Part shown: positions 36,267-44,158 of the stretch, one piece after another
How the letters are laid out: each line of letters opens with the position of its first letter
Position numbering within the stretch: the first letter of the stretch is position 1
Assembly: GCA_963616935.1 (NCBI GenBank)
Contig: CAVEMS010000002.1
Coordinates: 124,001 to 188,000 of the forward strand
Length of the DNA stretch: 64,000 nt
From: UBA4951 sp963616935
Lineage (GTDB): Bacteria > Bacillota_I > Bacilli_A > RFN20 > CAG-826
Direction: 5' to 3'
Program-made: the position numbers and the translations under genes
The notes under the pieces: model-generated
Database searches by the model: none
Told to the model about the DNA's origin: nothing
What the model saw: only the letters and a program-made list of their open reading frames with translations

Positions 36267-36603
36267 AGATTCGCTTTAAAAGTTCCTTTTAAGGCTGGGA
36301 TATTATAAAAACGAAAAGCAACGGCACATTCTCTAAGGGTTCCAGAACGAATAGTAGAACTCAATTCTACGATTAGTAGAATAATATTTTCTTCGATGAA
36401 ATCTAAAGTTTATTCAATTAAATTAATATAGTTCTAAAAACTAGATTATTAAAAATTACCGCTCGTTAGATTTTTTATACTTTTTATACATTGTATTAAT
36501 ATTGGCGAATTAATCCGACAAATGCTCGATATTTATGATTTTGATGTTTTTAAGCGCAAAAAAGCGATTTGCTATATCAAAATCGTCGTTTTATAGTATC
36601 CAT
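36267..36603. promoter_or_regulatory. AT-rich divergent control region with inverted repeats and two promoters
   Basis: This 337-bp gap is clearly more AT-rich than its surroundings. Towards the surface-protein operon there is a minus-strand TATAAT (36302-36307) with no good -35. An inverted repeat GTAGAA-CTCAA-TTCTAC (36354-36370) is followed by a third GTAGAA at 36376-36381. Towards the XRE gene there is TTGCTA (36569-36574), 17 bp, TATAGT (36592-36597), ending 6 nt before its ATG. No gene is seen inside. Confidence 0.55.
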
Positions 36604-37197
36604 ATGGACGAATTAAATGCCATCGTGTCAAAGAACCTAACATCGCTTAGGAAAGAGCGAAAACTCACCCAGCAAGAGTTTGCCGAGATGATCGGATACA
36701 GCGATAAAAGTGTGTCCAAATGGGAGATGGGCAAGGCCATTCCTAGCGCGGACGTGTTGCTTAAGATCGCCGATTTTTATGGTGTCACCGTCGATGCTTT
36801 GTTGCATGATGGCATAAAAATACCGAAAAACCCGACTGAAGTCGATAAAACGAAGAATACCAATAAAATCGTTATTTGCTGCTTGTCCGGCATGTTTTTC
36901 TTATTGGTTGCAACATGCGTTTTCGTTAATGGCGTCATCACTTACGGCAGCTATAACTATTGGATAGGTTTTATCTGGTGCATCCCAGCGATAGGTTTAA
37001 TAGACGGTTTCTTAGTCAAGCGTTTTTGGGGAAAAGGCCCGGCCGAGATGATATTATTCAGCGCCTTTATATGGGGCTTATTATTCTCCTTTTCCCTGAC
37101 TTTCTACTTCTATGCCGAACAAAACATATTCTTCATTTTATTCGTCGGAATACCGCTTCAAGCTTCATTATTGCTATACGAAAAAATCAAAAAATAG
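36604..37197 (+). CDS. XRE-family regulator with C-terminal membrane helices
   Basis: Residues 1-70 are a Cro/XRE helix-turn-helix (LRKERKLTQQEFAEMIGYSD, then SVSKWEMGKAIPSADVL). A linker of about 25 residues leads to four hydrophobic helices (about 92-112, 117-133, 144-165, 170-190), ending KIKK. Such membrane-tethered XRE regulators are common in Firmicutes. The start at 36604 is chosen because TATAGT lies 6 nt upstream and the family begins MDELNAIVSKNL; a longer frame from 36535 would span the promoter. It diverges from the surface-protein operon, which it may control (inference). Confidence 0.8.
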   Translation: MDELNAIVSKNLTSLRKERKLTQQEFAEMIGYSDKSVSKWEMGKAIPSADVLLKIADFYGVTVDALLHDGIKIPKNPTEVDKTKNTNKIVICCLSGMFFLLVATCVFVNGVITYGSYNYWIGFIWCIPAIGLIDGFLVKRFWGKGPAEMILFSAFIWGLLFSFSLTFYFYAEQNIFFILFVGIPLQASLLLYEKIKK

Positions 37198-37217
37198 CCG
37201 CAATTCGCGGCTATTTA
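37191..37217. terminator. Terminator of tyrS, also after the XRE gene
   Basis: AATAGCCGC (37193-37201) pairs with GCGGCTATT (37207-37215). On the minus strand it runs into TTTTTTG, a good terminator for tyrS. It overlaps the stop codon of the convergent XRE gene. Confidence 0.85.
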
Positions 37218-37240
37218 GAATTTTTAAGCGTATTTTGCAG

Positions 37241-38494
37241 TTATTTTATTATGCCTAGGAAGTAATTCTTCTTACCGCGCCTGACAATCAAATATTTGCC
37301 GTGGAGTGCATCTTCCTTGCCATAGATTTTAGAAGGATCGTCTGCTTTGACGCCATTGATAGAGACGCTGTTTTGAACGACGAAAGTCTTGGCTTGCGTT
37401 TTGCTTTGTGCCGCCCCTACTTTCGTAAGTAAATCCAATAATGGCATCGCGGCATCCAATTCGACTTTCATTCCGCCGAGCAATTCTTCTATTTCGTTCG
37501 CGGATAAGGTGGCAACTTCGCCAGAGAAAAGGACTTGGCTCATCTTGAGGGCCTCTTCCGCCCCTGCTACGCCGTGGATGTCCTTGGTGACTTCATAAGC
37601 CAATTTCTTTTGGGCGATGCGACTTCCTGGATTGGCCAAATGCTCTGCTTCGATTTTCTCAATGTCCTCTTTGGAGAGGAAAGTGAAGACTTTAAGGTAT
37701 TTGACGGCATCTTCATCCGTCGTGTTGATGAAGTATTGATAGAGTTTATAAGGCGAGGTCAATGACGGGTTAAGGAACAATGCGCCATCTTCGCTCTTAC
37801 CAAACTTCTTGCCATCGGCTCTCGTTATCAAATGAGCGGTCATGGCCTCAGCCTCCGCCGACTCGCCATTTAATTTCCTAATGAGTTCGAGACCACTCGT
37901 CAAGTTGCCCCATTGATCGTTTCCGCCGATTTGCAAGCGACAACCATAGTTCTTGTTTAGCAAATAGAAGTCGATGGATTGGAGAATCTGATAAGCGAAT
38001 TCCGTGAAGGATATTCCAGCTTCCAAACGTGACGAAACGATTTCCTTTGAAAGCATATAGTTAATCGGGAAATATTTGCCATAATCGCGCAAGAAATCGA
38101 GCGTTTGCATATTTCCGAGCCAATCGTAGTTATTGAGTATGATGCCGCGTTCTGGATCGCTAAGATCGATGAAGCGCTCAAGCTGTGCCTTGATTGAAGC
38201 GGTGTTTTCGGCAAGTTTTTCCTTCGTCTGAAGGTTTCTTTCCTTCGATTTGCCAGAAGGATCGCCGATCATACCGGTTGCTCCGCCCACCAAAGCGATG
38301 ATGCGGTGCCCGGCCTTTTGAAGGCGTTTCAAAATCGAGATCATCACATAGTTTCCCAAATGCATCGACGCGGCACTCGGATCGAATCCGCAATAGATGG
38401 TCTGTTTCGTGCTCAATAGTTCTTTGACTTTCTCTTCGTTGCTGAATTGTTGGATGAGGCCCCTCCATTTGAGGTCTTCATAGATGTTGTCCAT
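37241..38494 (-). CDS. tyrS: Tyrosyl-tRNA synthetase
   Basis: Class I synthetase charging tRNA-Tyr. Visible are CGFDPSAASMHLGNYV (HIGH-type signature), GGNDQWGNL, the KMSKS loop as KKFGKSEDGALFL, and a C-terminal S4-like RNA-binding domain (about 350-417, SINGVKADDPSKIY). 417 residues, TyrRS of the TyrS type. Unlike thrS there is no T-box: only about 70 bp separate it from the groEL terminator. A TTGCTA-TTC-TAGCAA inverted repeat lies at 38512-38526, over a possible TAGAAT -10. Confidence 0.96.
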   Translation of the reverse strand: MDNIYEDLKWRGLIQQFSNEEKVKELLSTKQTIYCGFDPSAASMHLGNYVMISILKRLQKAGHRIIALVGGATGMIGDPSGKSKERNLQTKEKLAENTASIKAQLERFIDLSDPERGIILNNYDWLGNMQTLDFLRDYGKYFPINYMLSKEIVSSRLEAGISFTEFAYQILQSIDFYLLNKNYGCRLQIGGNDQWGNLTSGLELIRKLNGESAEAEAMTAHLITRADGKKFGKSEDGALFLNPSLTSPYKLYQYFINTTDEDAVKYLKVFTFLSKEDIEKIEAEHLANPGSRIAQKKLAYEVTKDIHGVAGAEEALKMSQVLFSGEVATLSANEIEELLGGMKVELDAAMPLLDLLTKVGAAQSKTQAKTFVVQNSVSINGVKADDPSKIYGKEDALHGKYLIVRRGKKNYFLGIIK

Positions 38495-38563
38495 AGGTTC
38501 TTTTCTCCCGTTTGCTATTCTAGCAACTTAAATATTTTTTGGAAGATGGAACCCATGGCGAGG

Positions 38564-38593
38564 AAAGAAAAAGGACGCCGTTTCCGACGTCCC
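38564..38593 (-). terminator. groEL terminator
   Basis: On the minus strand GGACGTC and GGCGTCC pair around a short loop (one G-U), followed by TTTTTC, just after the groEL stop. Confidence 0.8.
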
Positions 38594-38613
38594 ATAGACT
38601 AAAGGATGGATTA

Positions 38614-40239
38614 TCAATACATTCCGCCCATCGCACCGCCCATTTGCGAATCGTTCTCCTTCTTTTCCTTGATTTCGCTTACGGCGCCTTCCGTCGTAAC
38701 GAACATCGCGGAGATCGAAGAGCTATTCAAAACGGCATTACGGGTGACTTTGGTCGGATCGACGATCGAAGACTTGAACATATCGACCCAAGTGCCTTCG
38801 AGAGCGTTGAAGCCATAGTTCTTCGGCTGTTCTTTTTGTTTGGCGATTATCTCGTCGCTATCGAAGCCAGCGTTCTTGGCGATTTGTCCAAGAGGAGCGA
38901 GCAAGGACTCCATGACGGTATCGATGCCCATTTGGATATCCGGGTTCTTGTCGACGAGCTTTCCTTTTAATGCGAGATAGACTTCCGCCAAAGCGGCACC
39001 GCCACCGACGACGATTCCTTCTTGGACAGCGGCCTTAGTGGCATTCAAAGCATCTTCGATACGGAGTTTCTTGTCCTTGAGCTCGCTTTCGGTGAAGGCT
39101 CCGACTTTCAAGACCGCGACGCCATTCGATAATTTGGCGATGCGCTTGGAAATGTTCTTCTTATCGTAATCGCTGGTTGCAATGTTATATTGCGCTTGAA
39201 GTTCGGCAATGCGGTCGTTGATGTCTTTCTTGTAGCCTTCGCCACCGACGATGGTAGTGCTATCTTTCTTGACGGTGATCTTCTTTGCGCGGCCAAGATC
39301 ATCAAGCGTGACGTCCTTGAGGGCCATTCCGAGGTCCTTGCTATAGAACTTGGCTCCCGTAAGGATGGCGATATCCTGCAGAGCGGCCTTTTGAGCATCG
39401 CCGAATTCCGGGGCTTTGGTCGCGACGACCGTGAGGGTTCCGCGGATTTTATTGACGATAAGCGTAGAAGTGACGTCGCTATCGAGGTCATCGGCGATGA
39501 TGAATAATGGCTTATGCGATTCAACGATGCCTTGGAGAAGAGGAACGATGTCGTTGATGTTGCTGATTTTCATGTCGGTGACGAGGATATAGGCATCCTC
39601 AAGATCAGCCACCATCTTCTCGTTATCCGTTACCATGTATGGGCTAATGAACCCTTTGTCGTATTCGAGGCCTTGCGATATGGCAAGTTCATCCTCGGAA
39701 GTCTTCGAATCGTCGACCGTGATGACGCCGTTTTTGCCGACTTTGTCCATCGCTTCGGCGATGAGTTTCCCGATTTCTTCGCTATGGGAGGAAACGGAAG
39801 CGATGGCTTCGATGTCTTCGTTGGTTTCAACTGGCTTCGAGATTTTCAAAAGCTCTTCGCTCACGGCCTTTCCAGCCTTTTCGATGCCGGTTCTCACGAA
39901 GACTGGGTTAGCGCCTTTTTCGACGGCATCGATGCCACGATGTATCATCGCTTGCGCTAAGACGGTCGCTGTGGTCGTGCCATCGCCGGCTTTTTCGTTA
40001 GTGCGATTAGCCACTTCGTAAACGAGTTTGGCGCCCATATTCTCGAAATTGTCCTTAAGTTCGATTTCACGGGCGATGGAAACGCCATCTTCGCAAATGG
40101 CTGGGCTTCCATAGCCTTTGTCGAGGGCGACGTTACGGCCTTTCGGGCCAAGGGTGACTTTGACCGTGTTCGCCAAGACGTCGACGCCCTTCACCATCGC
40201 GTCGCGGGCTTCTTTGCCAAGTTTGATTTCTTTTGCCAT
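38614..40239 (-). CDS. groEL: Chaperonin GroEL (60 kDa)
   Basis: ATP-driven folding chamber working with GroES. The 541-residue product has LGPKGRNVALDKGYGSP, the catalytic DGTTTATVLAQAM (Asp at the nucleotide site), GANPVFVRTGIEKA, VGGGAALAEV and the mobile C-terminal repeat ending GGAMGGMY. AAGGAG precedes the ATG, 20 bp after groES. The pair is controlled by the CIRCE element at 40595-40621. Confidence 0.98.
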   Translation of the reverse strand: MAKEIKLGKEARDAMVKGVDVLANTVKVTLGPKGRNVALDKGYGSPAICEDGVSIAREIELKDNFENMGAKLVYEVANRTNEKAGDGTTTATVLAQAMIHRGIDAVEKGANPVFVRTGIEKAGKAVSEELLKISKPVETNEDIEAIASVSSHSEEIGKLIAEAMDKVGKNGVITVDDSKTSEDELAISQGLEYDKGFISPYMVTDNEKMVADLEDAYILVTDMKISNINDIVPLLQGIVESHKPLFIIADDLDSDVTSTLIVNKIRGTLTVVATKAPEFGDAQKAALQDIAILTGAKFYSKDLGMALKDVTLDDLGRAKKITVKKDSTTIVGGEGYKKDINDRIAELQAQYNIATSDYDKKNISKRIAKLSNGVAVLKVGAFTESELKDKKLRIEDALNATKAAVQEGIVVGGGAALAEVYLALKGKLVDKNPDIQMGIDTVMESLLAPLGQIAKNAGFDSDEIIAKQKEQPKNYGFNALEGTWVDMFKSSIVDPTKVTRNAVLNSSSISAMFVTTEGAVSEIKEKKENDSQMGGAMGGMY

Positions 40240-40259
40240 GATGTTTTTCTCCTTATTTA

Positions 40260-40544
40260 TTAGTCGTTGACGACGGCGAGGATATCCTCTGCTTTGATTA
40301 GCAGATACTTATGGTCTCCGTCTTCGTAGTCGGTGCCGGCGTATTCGCGGTAGATGACTTTGTCTCCGATGGCGATGCCTTCGATCTTCTTTAGCGAGCC
40401 TTCTTCGACTTTGCCTGGGCCGATTGCCACGACGGTGGCGATGTTGCCTTGTTTTTTCTCAGTCGTGAGGATGATCGATCCAATCTTTTTTTCGCTTGGA
40501 ACCTTTTCGATCAAAAGGTAGTCATTGAGCGGTGTGATTTTCAT
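40260..40544 (-). CDS. groES: Co-chaperonin GroES (10 kDa)
   Basis: Lid of the GroEL chamber. The sequence MKITPLNDYLLIEKVPSEKK followed by GSIILTTEKKQG (mobile loop), VAIGPGKV and GDKVIYREYAGTD is typical, but with a short roof loop. The start at 40544 is chosen because GGAGGT lies 10 nt before it; an earlier in-frame ATG at 40562 overlaps that ribosome site. This gives 94 residues, standard length. First gene of groES-groEL. Confidence 0.96.
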   Translation of the reverse strand: MKITPLNDYLLIEKVPSEKKIGSIILTTEKKQGNIATVVAIGPGKVEEGSLKKIEGIAIGDKVIYREYAGTDYEDGDHKYLLIKAEDILAVVND

Positions 40545-40579
40545 TTTTTGATTTACCTCCATTATTGGATACGCTTGTA

Positions 40580-40621
40580 ATGATAATTAAACTTTTGGCA
40601 CTGTCAAGACATGAGTGCCAA
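40580..40621 (-). promoter_or_regulatory. groES-groEL promoter with CIRCE operator (HrcA)
   Basis: TTGGCACTG-N9-GAGTGCCAA (40595-40621) fits the CIRCE consensus TTAGCACTC-N9-GAGTGCTAA with matched changes in both arms. It overlaps a minus-strand promoter, TTGACA (40602-40607), 16 bp, TATCAT (40580-40585). HrcA repression is expected; hrcA itself is not in the window. Confidence 0.92.
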
Positions 40622-40648
40622 AGTTTTACAATCGTGAATTGATGCAAA

Positions 40649-40670
40649 CAAAAACGGGCATTTCGCCCGT
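40649..40670 (-). terminator. Terminator of the LacI-family gene
   Basis: On the minus strand ACGGGC-GAAAT-GCCCGT is followed by TTTTTG, between the regulator and the groES promoter. Confidence 0.85.
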
Positions 40671-40699
40671 TTAGTTCCATCTTTTAAGACAAATTTTCG

Positions 40700-41716
40700 C
40701 TATTTTTTCTCGATTGTGCTCTCTCTTGGAATGAGATGCGCGTCGAAACGGTAGCTCTTATCATTCAACTCCCCGTTGATGAGATCGATAAGCATATACA
40801 TCGAGCGCTTTCCGACTTCCGACATGTCGATTTGCATCGAAGTAATCGACGGACGGACGATGTTCGCGTATTTGGTTCCGACTAGCGAAAGAACTTCGAT
40901 GTCGTCGGGGACGCTTAAGCCGCTATCGGTGGCGGCGTTTTCAATCGCGGCGGCGATGGAATCGCGGTAAGCGATGAAATAGCCTTTTCTGTTGCGCTTG
41001 AAATAATCCAAGAAATCATAATAGGTGCGCGTGTAGGAATCGTCGCAATTGACGATGTGATATGGGCGTCCAAGCTTCTTATGGACATCCATGAACGCTT
41101 TTTCGCAGTGCATTAGCAAGCGGCCGCCGTCATGGACGTGAAGGAAGGTCATGTCCTTCTTTTCGGGATTCGTCGGATCGGTGTAATAATTGTTGATGGT
41201 GGTTTCGAGTAGTTCCTCATATGAGAAGGTTACGCATCCGACCTTATCCCCTACCAAACGATTATTCACGACGATCGTGGGAACACTATAGGAATTGATT
41301 TTCATGACGTCTTCGCTATCGAGCTCGTCGTCGAAGATGATGGCTCCGTCGACGTGGGTGGTGATGACTTTCTCAATCATCGAGAGGGCCTCATCGCGGG
41401 AATGCGAAGTCGTGAAAAGAGTCAAGACGAAGCCTTTTTCCTTGGCGACGTCGCTAATGCCGTTAAGCATGTTCGAGATATAGACGTAATTGGCGCTCGG
41501 GATGACGACACCGATATTGGTAGTTTTGTTGGTGGCAAGAGCCTGTGCCAAACCACTTGGCTTATAGCCAAGTCGACGAATGGTCTCCTCGACCTTGGTT
41601 CTCGTCGCTTCGGTGACATTCTCCTGCTTGTTGATGACGCGGCTAACGGTGGCCAAAGACACGCCGGCCGCTTGGGCAACCTGATAAATGGTAACTCGAT
41701 CCTTCAAATTTTCCAT
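40700..41716 (-). CDS. LacI/CcpA-family transcriptional regulator
   Basis: The N-terminal HTH with hinge (VTIYQVAQAAGVSLATVSRVIN, then GYKPSGLAQALATNKT) is of the CcpA type, followed by a periplasmic-binding-protein-like domain (about 62-333) with NIGVVIPSANYVYISNMLNGI and SITSMQIDMSEVGKRSMYML. At 338 residues it is the CcpA length (334 in B. subtilis), and the text SLATVSRVIN matches CcpA closely. A global role with HPr-Ser46-P is plausible, but a sugar-specific LacI cannot be excluded. GGAGG lies 8 nt before the ATG. Confidence 0.85.
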   Translation of the reverse strand: MENLKDRVTIYQVAQAAGVSLATVSRVINKQENVTEATRTKVEETIRRLGYKPSGLAQALATNKTTNIGVVIPSANYVYISNMLNGISDVAKEKGFVLTLFTTSHSRDEALSMIEKVITTHVDGAIIFDDELDSEDVMKINSYSVPTIVVNNRLVGDKVGCVTFSYEELLETTINNYYTDPTNPEKKDMTFLHVHDGGRLLMHCEKAFMDVHKKLGRPYHIVNCDDSYTRTYYDFLDYFKRNRKGYFIAYRDSIAAAIENAATDSGLSVPDDIEVLSLVGTKYANIVRPSITSMQIDMSEVGKRSMYMLIDLINGELNDKSYRFDAHLIPRESTIEKK

Positions 41717-41738
41717 GGAATGAACCTCCGATATTTAG

Positions 41739-41766
41739 ATTGTAAGAAAAGACCTTCATTTTTCAA
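41739..41766 (-). promoter_or_regulatory. Promoter of the LacI/CcpA-like gene
   Basis: Minus strand TTGAAA (41761-41766), 16 bp, TACAAT (41739-41744). The -35 lies in a near-palindrome TTTTCA-A-TGAAAA, a possible self-control site. Confidence 0.55.
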
Positions 41767-41805
41767 TGAAAATATTTACATTTTTTCGTAAATGACAAAA
41801 TCGAA

Positions 41806-42912
41806 TCAATAAATCGGATAGGAAACCTCTTCCAAACGGTCGCTTGGATGGTCGCCACGGCCCTCTTTGGCTTCCGCCTTGCCATCGAGCATAACCAAAT
41901 CGCCGGTGAATCCGACAGTCGTGTTCTTGACTAGCGAAGTGCCAACGCCATAGCAATCAACAGGCACCCCCAAACGTGTCCATTCCTCTATCTTCTTGGC
42001 GTTGAAGCCGCTTGAAACGGTTATCTTAACCCACGAAAGACCCTCTTTCGTGAGCGCATCTTTCAAAGCGAATATCAGTTCTTTGCAAACGCCGTGCGGA
42101 TCGAATGAGGAGGTATCCTTGTCGTCAAAATAATGGTCGATAAGCGCTTTCGATGTGTCGACCCTGATGCCTCGAAGCACTTCGGGCCCGAAATGCTTGG
42201 CCACTTTGACGGCATCCTCGACGACGTTGTTATGGTAGTCAATTAGCGCCGTGACTTTTTCATTAGGGAAAGCGTTATGATAAAGTTCGCAAGCTTTGAT
42301 GATGTCTCCACCGCATATTTGTATCAAAGCGTGAGGCATCGTCCCCATCCCCTTGACTCCTACCCATTCGCCTTGGGCGTCAGTCGAGAATTTCTTGATT
42401 CCGGCGACATAAGTCGCATATCCATCGCCTTTCTGCGTAAGATAATCGTCTTGCCTATCGGCCATCGAGAACGTATCGGAGCCGCGTAAGGCCTCTACAA
42501 CCCTATGGACGTTAGTGGCCACGGCCGTCCTTCGCGTCAAAATGCCGTCGATAAGCGATTCCAAAAAGCCAAAATCCTCGTATTTCCCAATTATCTTCAA
42601 AACCGGCTCACCATTAGAGACCATATCGCCGTCTTTCAAAGCGAGTATTTTAAGATTTTCAGGATTCCTAGCGAAAGTATGGATCAAGGCGATCGACTCA
42701 TCTAAGCCGCAGACCATAACATCGTCTTCGCGTTGGAAGAATTGCTCTTCCACGATGTGATTCGGCGCATATTGCTCGACTATCTTCCTTGATTTCAAAA
42801 AATAATTGGCGCTGAAATAGCCTTCGGCGATCCTTTCGTCGAACTTGAAGGTTTTATTCGTTAAGCGGGATATCTTCCCTTCTTCTTTGAGTTTTATTTC
42901 TAATTCTTCCAT
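41806..42912 (-). CDS. pncB: Nicotinate phosphoribosyltransferase
   Basis: Makes nicotinate mononucleotide from nicotinate and PRPP, the entry to NAD salvage. The 368-residue product has GYFSANYFLKSRKIVEQY at the N-terminus, FARNPENLKILALKDGD, the FSMADRQDDY and SGFNAKKIEEWTRLGVPVD segments, and VGTSLVKNT, as in the short Firmicutes-type NAPRTases. The start at 42912 has AAGGAG 9 nt upstream; a longer frame would overlap the ytpR stop. It is last in the minus-strand run from glgC. Confidence 0.88.
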   Translation of the reverse strand: MEELEIKLKEEGKISRLTNKTFKFDERIAEGYFSANYFLKSRKIVEQYAPNHIVEEQFFQREDDVMVCGLDESIALIHTFARNPENLKILALKDGDMVSNGEPVLKIIGKYEDFGFLESLIDGILTRRTAVATNVHRVVEALRGSDTFSMADRQDDYLTQKGDGYATYVAGIKKFSTDAQGEWVGVKGMGTMPHALIQICGGDIIKACELYHNAFPNEKVTALIDYHNNVVEDAVKVAKHFGPEVLRGIRVDTSKALIDHYFDDKDTSSFDPHGVCKELIFALKDALTKEGLSWVKITVSSGFNAKKIEEWTRLGVPVDCYGVGTSLVKNTTVGFTGDLVMLDGKAEAKEGRGDHPSDRLEEVSYPIY

Positions 42913-42916
42913 GCCT

Positions 42917-43528
42917 TTACTCCTTAGACGGGGCGAAGAAATCGTCACCAACCCCATAATCTTCCTCGCTCGGCGAGAACAATATATCCTTCTCTTCGCC
43001 TATTTTTAGCATCTTCGGGCTCATTAAAAGCACATCGATCGGAAGATTCTTCTCGGTCTTCGAGACGAATAAGGCGCCATCAGACAATATCGATCCATTT
43101 AAAGCGGCGACGCATAGCGAGCCAACCACGATGTTTTTGGCTTTGGCGACCGTCTCGTATTTCTTATCGTCTTTGCCTATCAAAGAGACGATTGAGGCCT
43201 TCTCATCTAGTGGATGCTCCTCGACTGAGGATATCCTCATGACTTGGTAACCGCTCTCGGAGGGATACGGCAAAAGAGGGAAACCGGTTCTAGAAAGGAC
43301 GCTATTTATCGCGTCGATAAGCCTGGAATCGGGATAAAAGATTATGCCTTTCGATTGGATGCGGACGGTTTTCGAGATATCGAAAATGTTATATCCGACT
43401 ATTTCCTCATCGTGATATAAAGCGACGACTTCCTCAATCCTTTTCGTCGAGGTAACCTCTTTGGTTGGATCAATCAAAACGAATAGGACGTCTTTGGAAA
43501 CTTGATGGTTATAGAACAGGCGATACAT
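42917..43528 (-). CDS. ytpR: YtpR-family protein (DUF4479 + degenerate tRNA-binding domain)
   Basis: The N-terminal half (about 1-95, FYNHQVSKDVLFVLIDP...VGYNIFDIS) matches the DUF4479 domain of YtpR. The C-terminal half (about 100-175, VMRISSVEEHPLDEKASIVSLIG then LCVAALNGSILSDGALFVSK) corresponds to the OB-fold tRNA-binding domain shared with PheT and Arc1p, but the usual CGAPN motif is not visible. A tRNA-editing or -binding role is uncertain. 203 residues. It lies 12 bp after trmB, as in many Firmicutes where these genes cluster. Confidence 0.7.
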   Translation of the reverse strand: MYRLFYNHQVSKDVLFVLIDPTKEVTSTKRIEEVVALYHDEEIVGYNIFDISKTVRIQSKGIIFYPDSRLIDAINSVLSRTGFPLLPYPSESGYQVMRISSVEEHPLDEKASIVSLIGKDDKKYETVAKAKNIVVGSLCVAALNGSILSDGALFVSKTEKNLPIDVLLMSPKMLKIGEEKDILFSPSEEDYGVGDDFFAPSKE

Positions 43529-43540
43529 TTTTTCTCCTCC

Positions 43541-44158
43541 TCAAATCTTCTTATAGATGATTCTATGAATGGGTTTGCCCTCTTCCCTAAACGAGGCTTC
43601 GTATTCGCTCATCGCATCCTCAGGATCATCGCCCGCATAGTCGGGCTCGTTATAAATGCGATTCAAAGATGATTTCTCTCCCTCTTCCAGCGTGAATTCA
43701 TAAAGGATGTCGTTATCGGTTTTGATTTTTAGCAATCCGTCATTTTTTAGAAGCGACATGAATTCCTTTAGGCGTTCAGAGGTCGTAAGTCTTCTTTTGG
43801 CATGCCTTTTCTTTGGCCATGGATCGCTGAAATTTAAGAAAATCCCAGCAAATTCAAGCTCTTTTAGATCATCGTACAAATCATCGAAATCACCTGGGAT
43901 CAAACGGATGTTAGAAAGCCCATTTTCTTCGATTTTCTTGGCAAAAACCCCGCAAATCGATATATCTCTTTCTAACGCCAAGTACTTTCTATCCGGGTAT
44001 CTAGTCGCTAGTTGCAATAAAAAAGCGCCTTTCCCCGCCCCGACTTCCAGATACAAAGGGCCGACAAAAAAGGAAGGGTCGTCTTTTATCGACGTCAGAA
44101 CGAATTCGGGGTGGTTATCCAAATATGGCTTGGCCCACTTCTTATAACGGCTTCTCAC
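43541..44158 (-). CDS. trmB: tRNA (guanine-N7-)-methyltransferase, GTG start
   Basis: Methylates G46 of tRNA using SAM. YLEVGAGKGAFLLQLA is motif I, FLNFSDPWPKKRHAKRRL the signature of TrmB, and LKIKTDNDILYEF the end of the fold. The natural start is the GTG at 44158, whose last two bases overlap the pepV stop (GTGA); the family typically begins MRxRxKxWA, which here reads MRSRYKKWA. This gives 205 residues. A longer frame from 44281 overlaps pepV and is unlikely. Confidence 0.95.
   Translation of the reverse strand: MRSRYKKWAKPYLDNHPEFVLTSIKDDPSFFVGPLYLEVGAGKGAFLLQLATRYPDRKYLALERDISICGVFAKKIEENGLSNIRLIPGDFDDLYDDLKELEFAGIFLNFSDPWPKKRHAKRRLTTSERLKEFMSLLKNDGLLKIKTDNDILYEFTLEEGEKSSLNRIYNEPDYAGDDPEDAMSEYEASFREEGKPIHRIIYKKI

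Noticed and set aside
36535..36603. Longer N-terminus for the XRE-membrane protein
   Set aside because: Those codons include the predicted -35 and -10 boxes and lack similarity to the family start MDELNAIV.
38539..39960. Several plus-strand frames of 100-150 codons opposite groEL
   Set aside because: Shadows of the strong codon bias of groEL.
41701..41800. cre (CcpA operator) near the LacI-family gene or the glycolytic operons
   Set aside because: Palindromes near 41755-41770 and 14982-14999 do not carry the central CG of cre sites.
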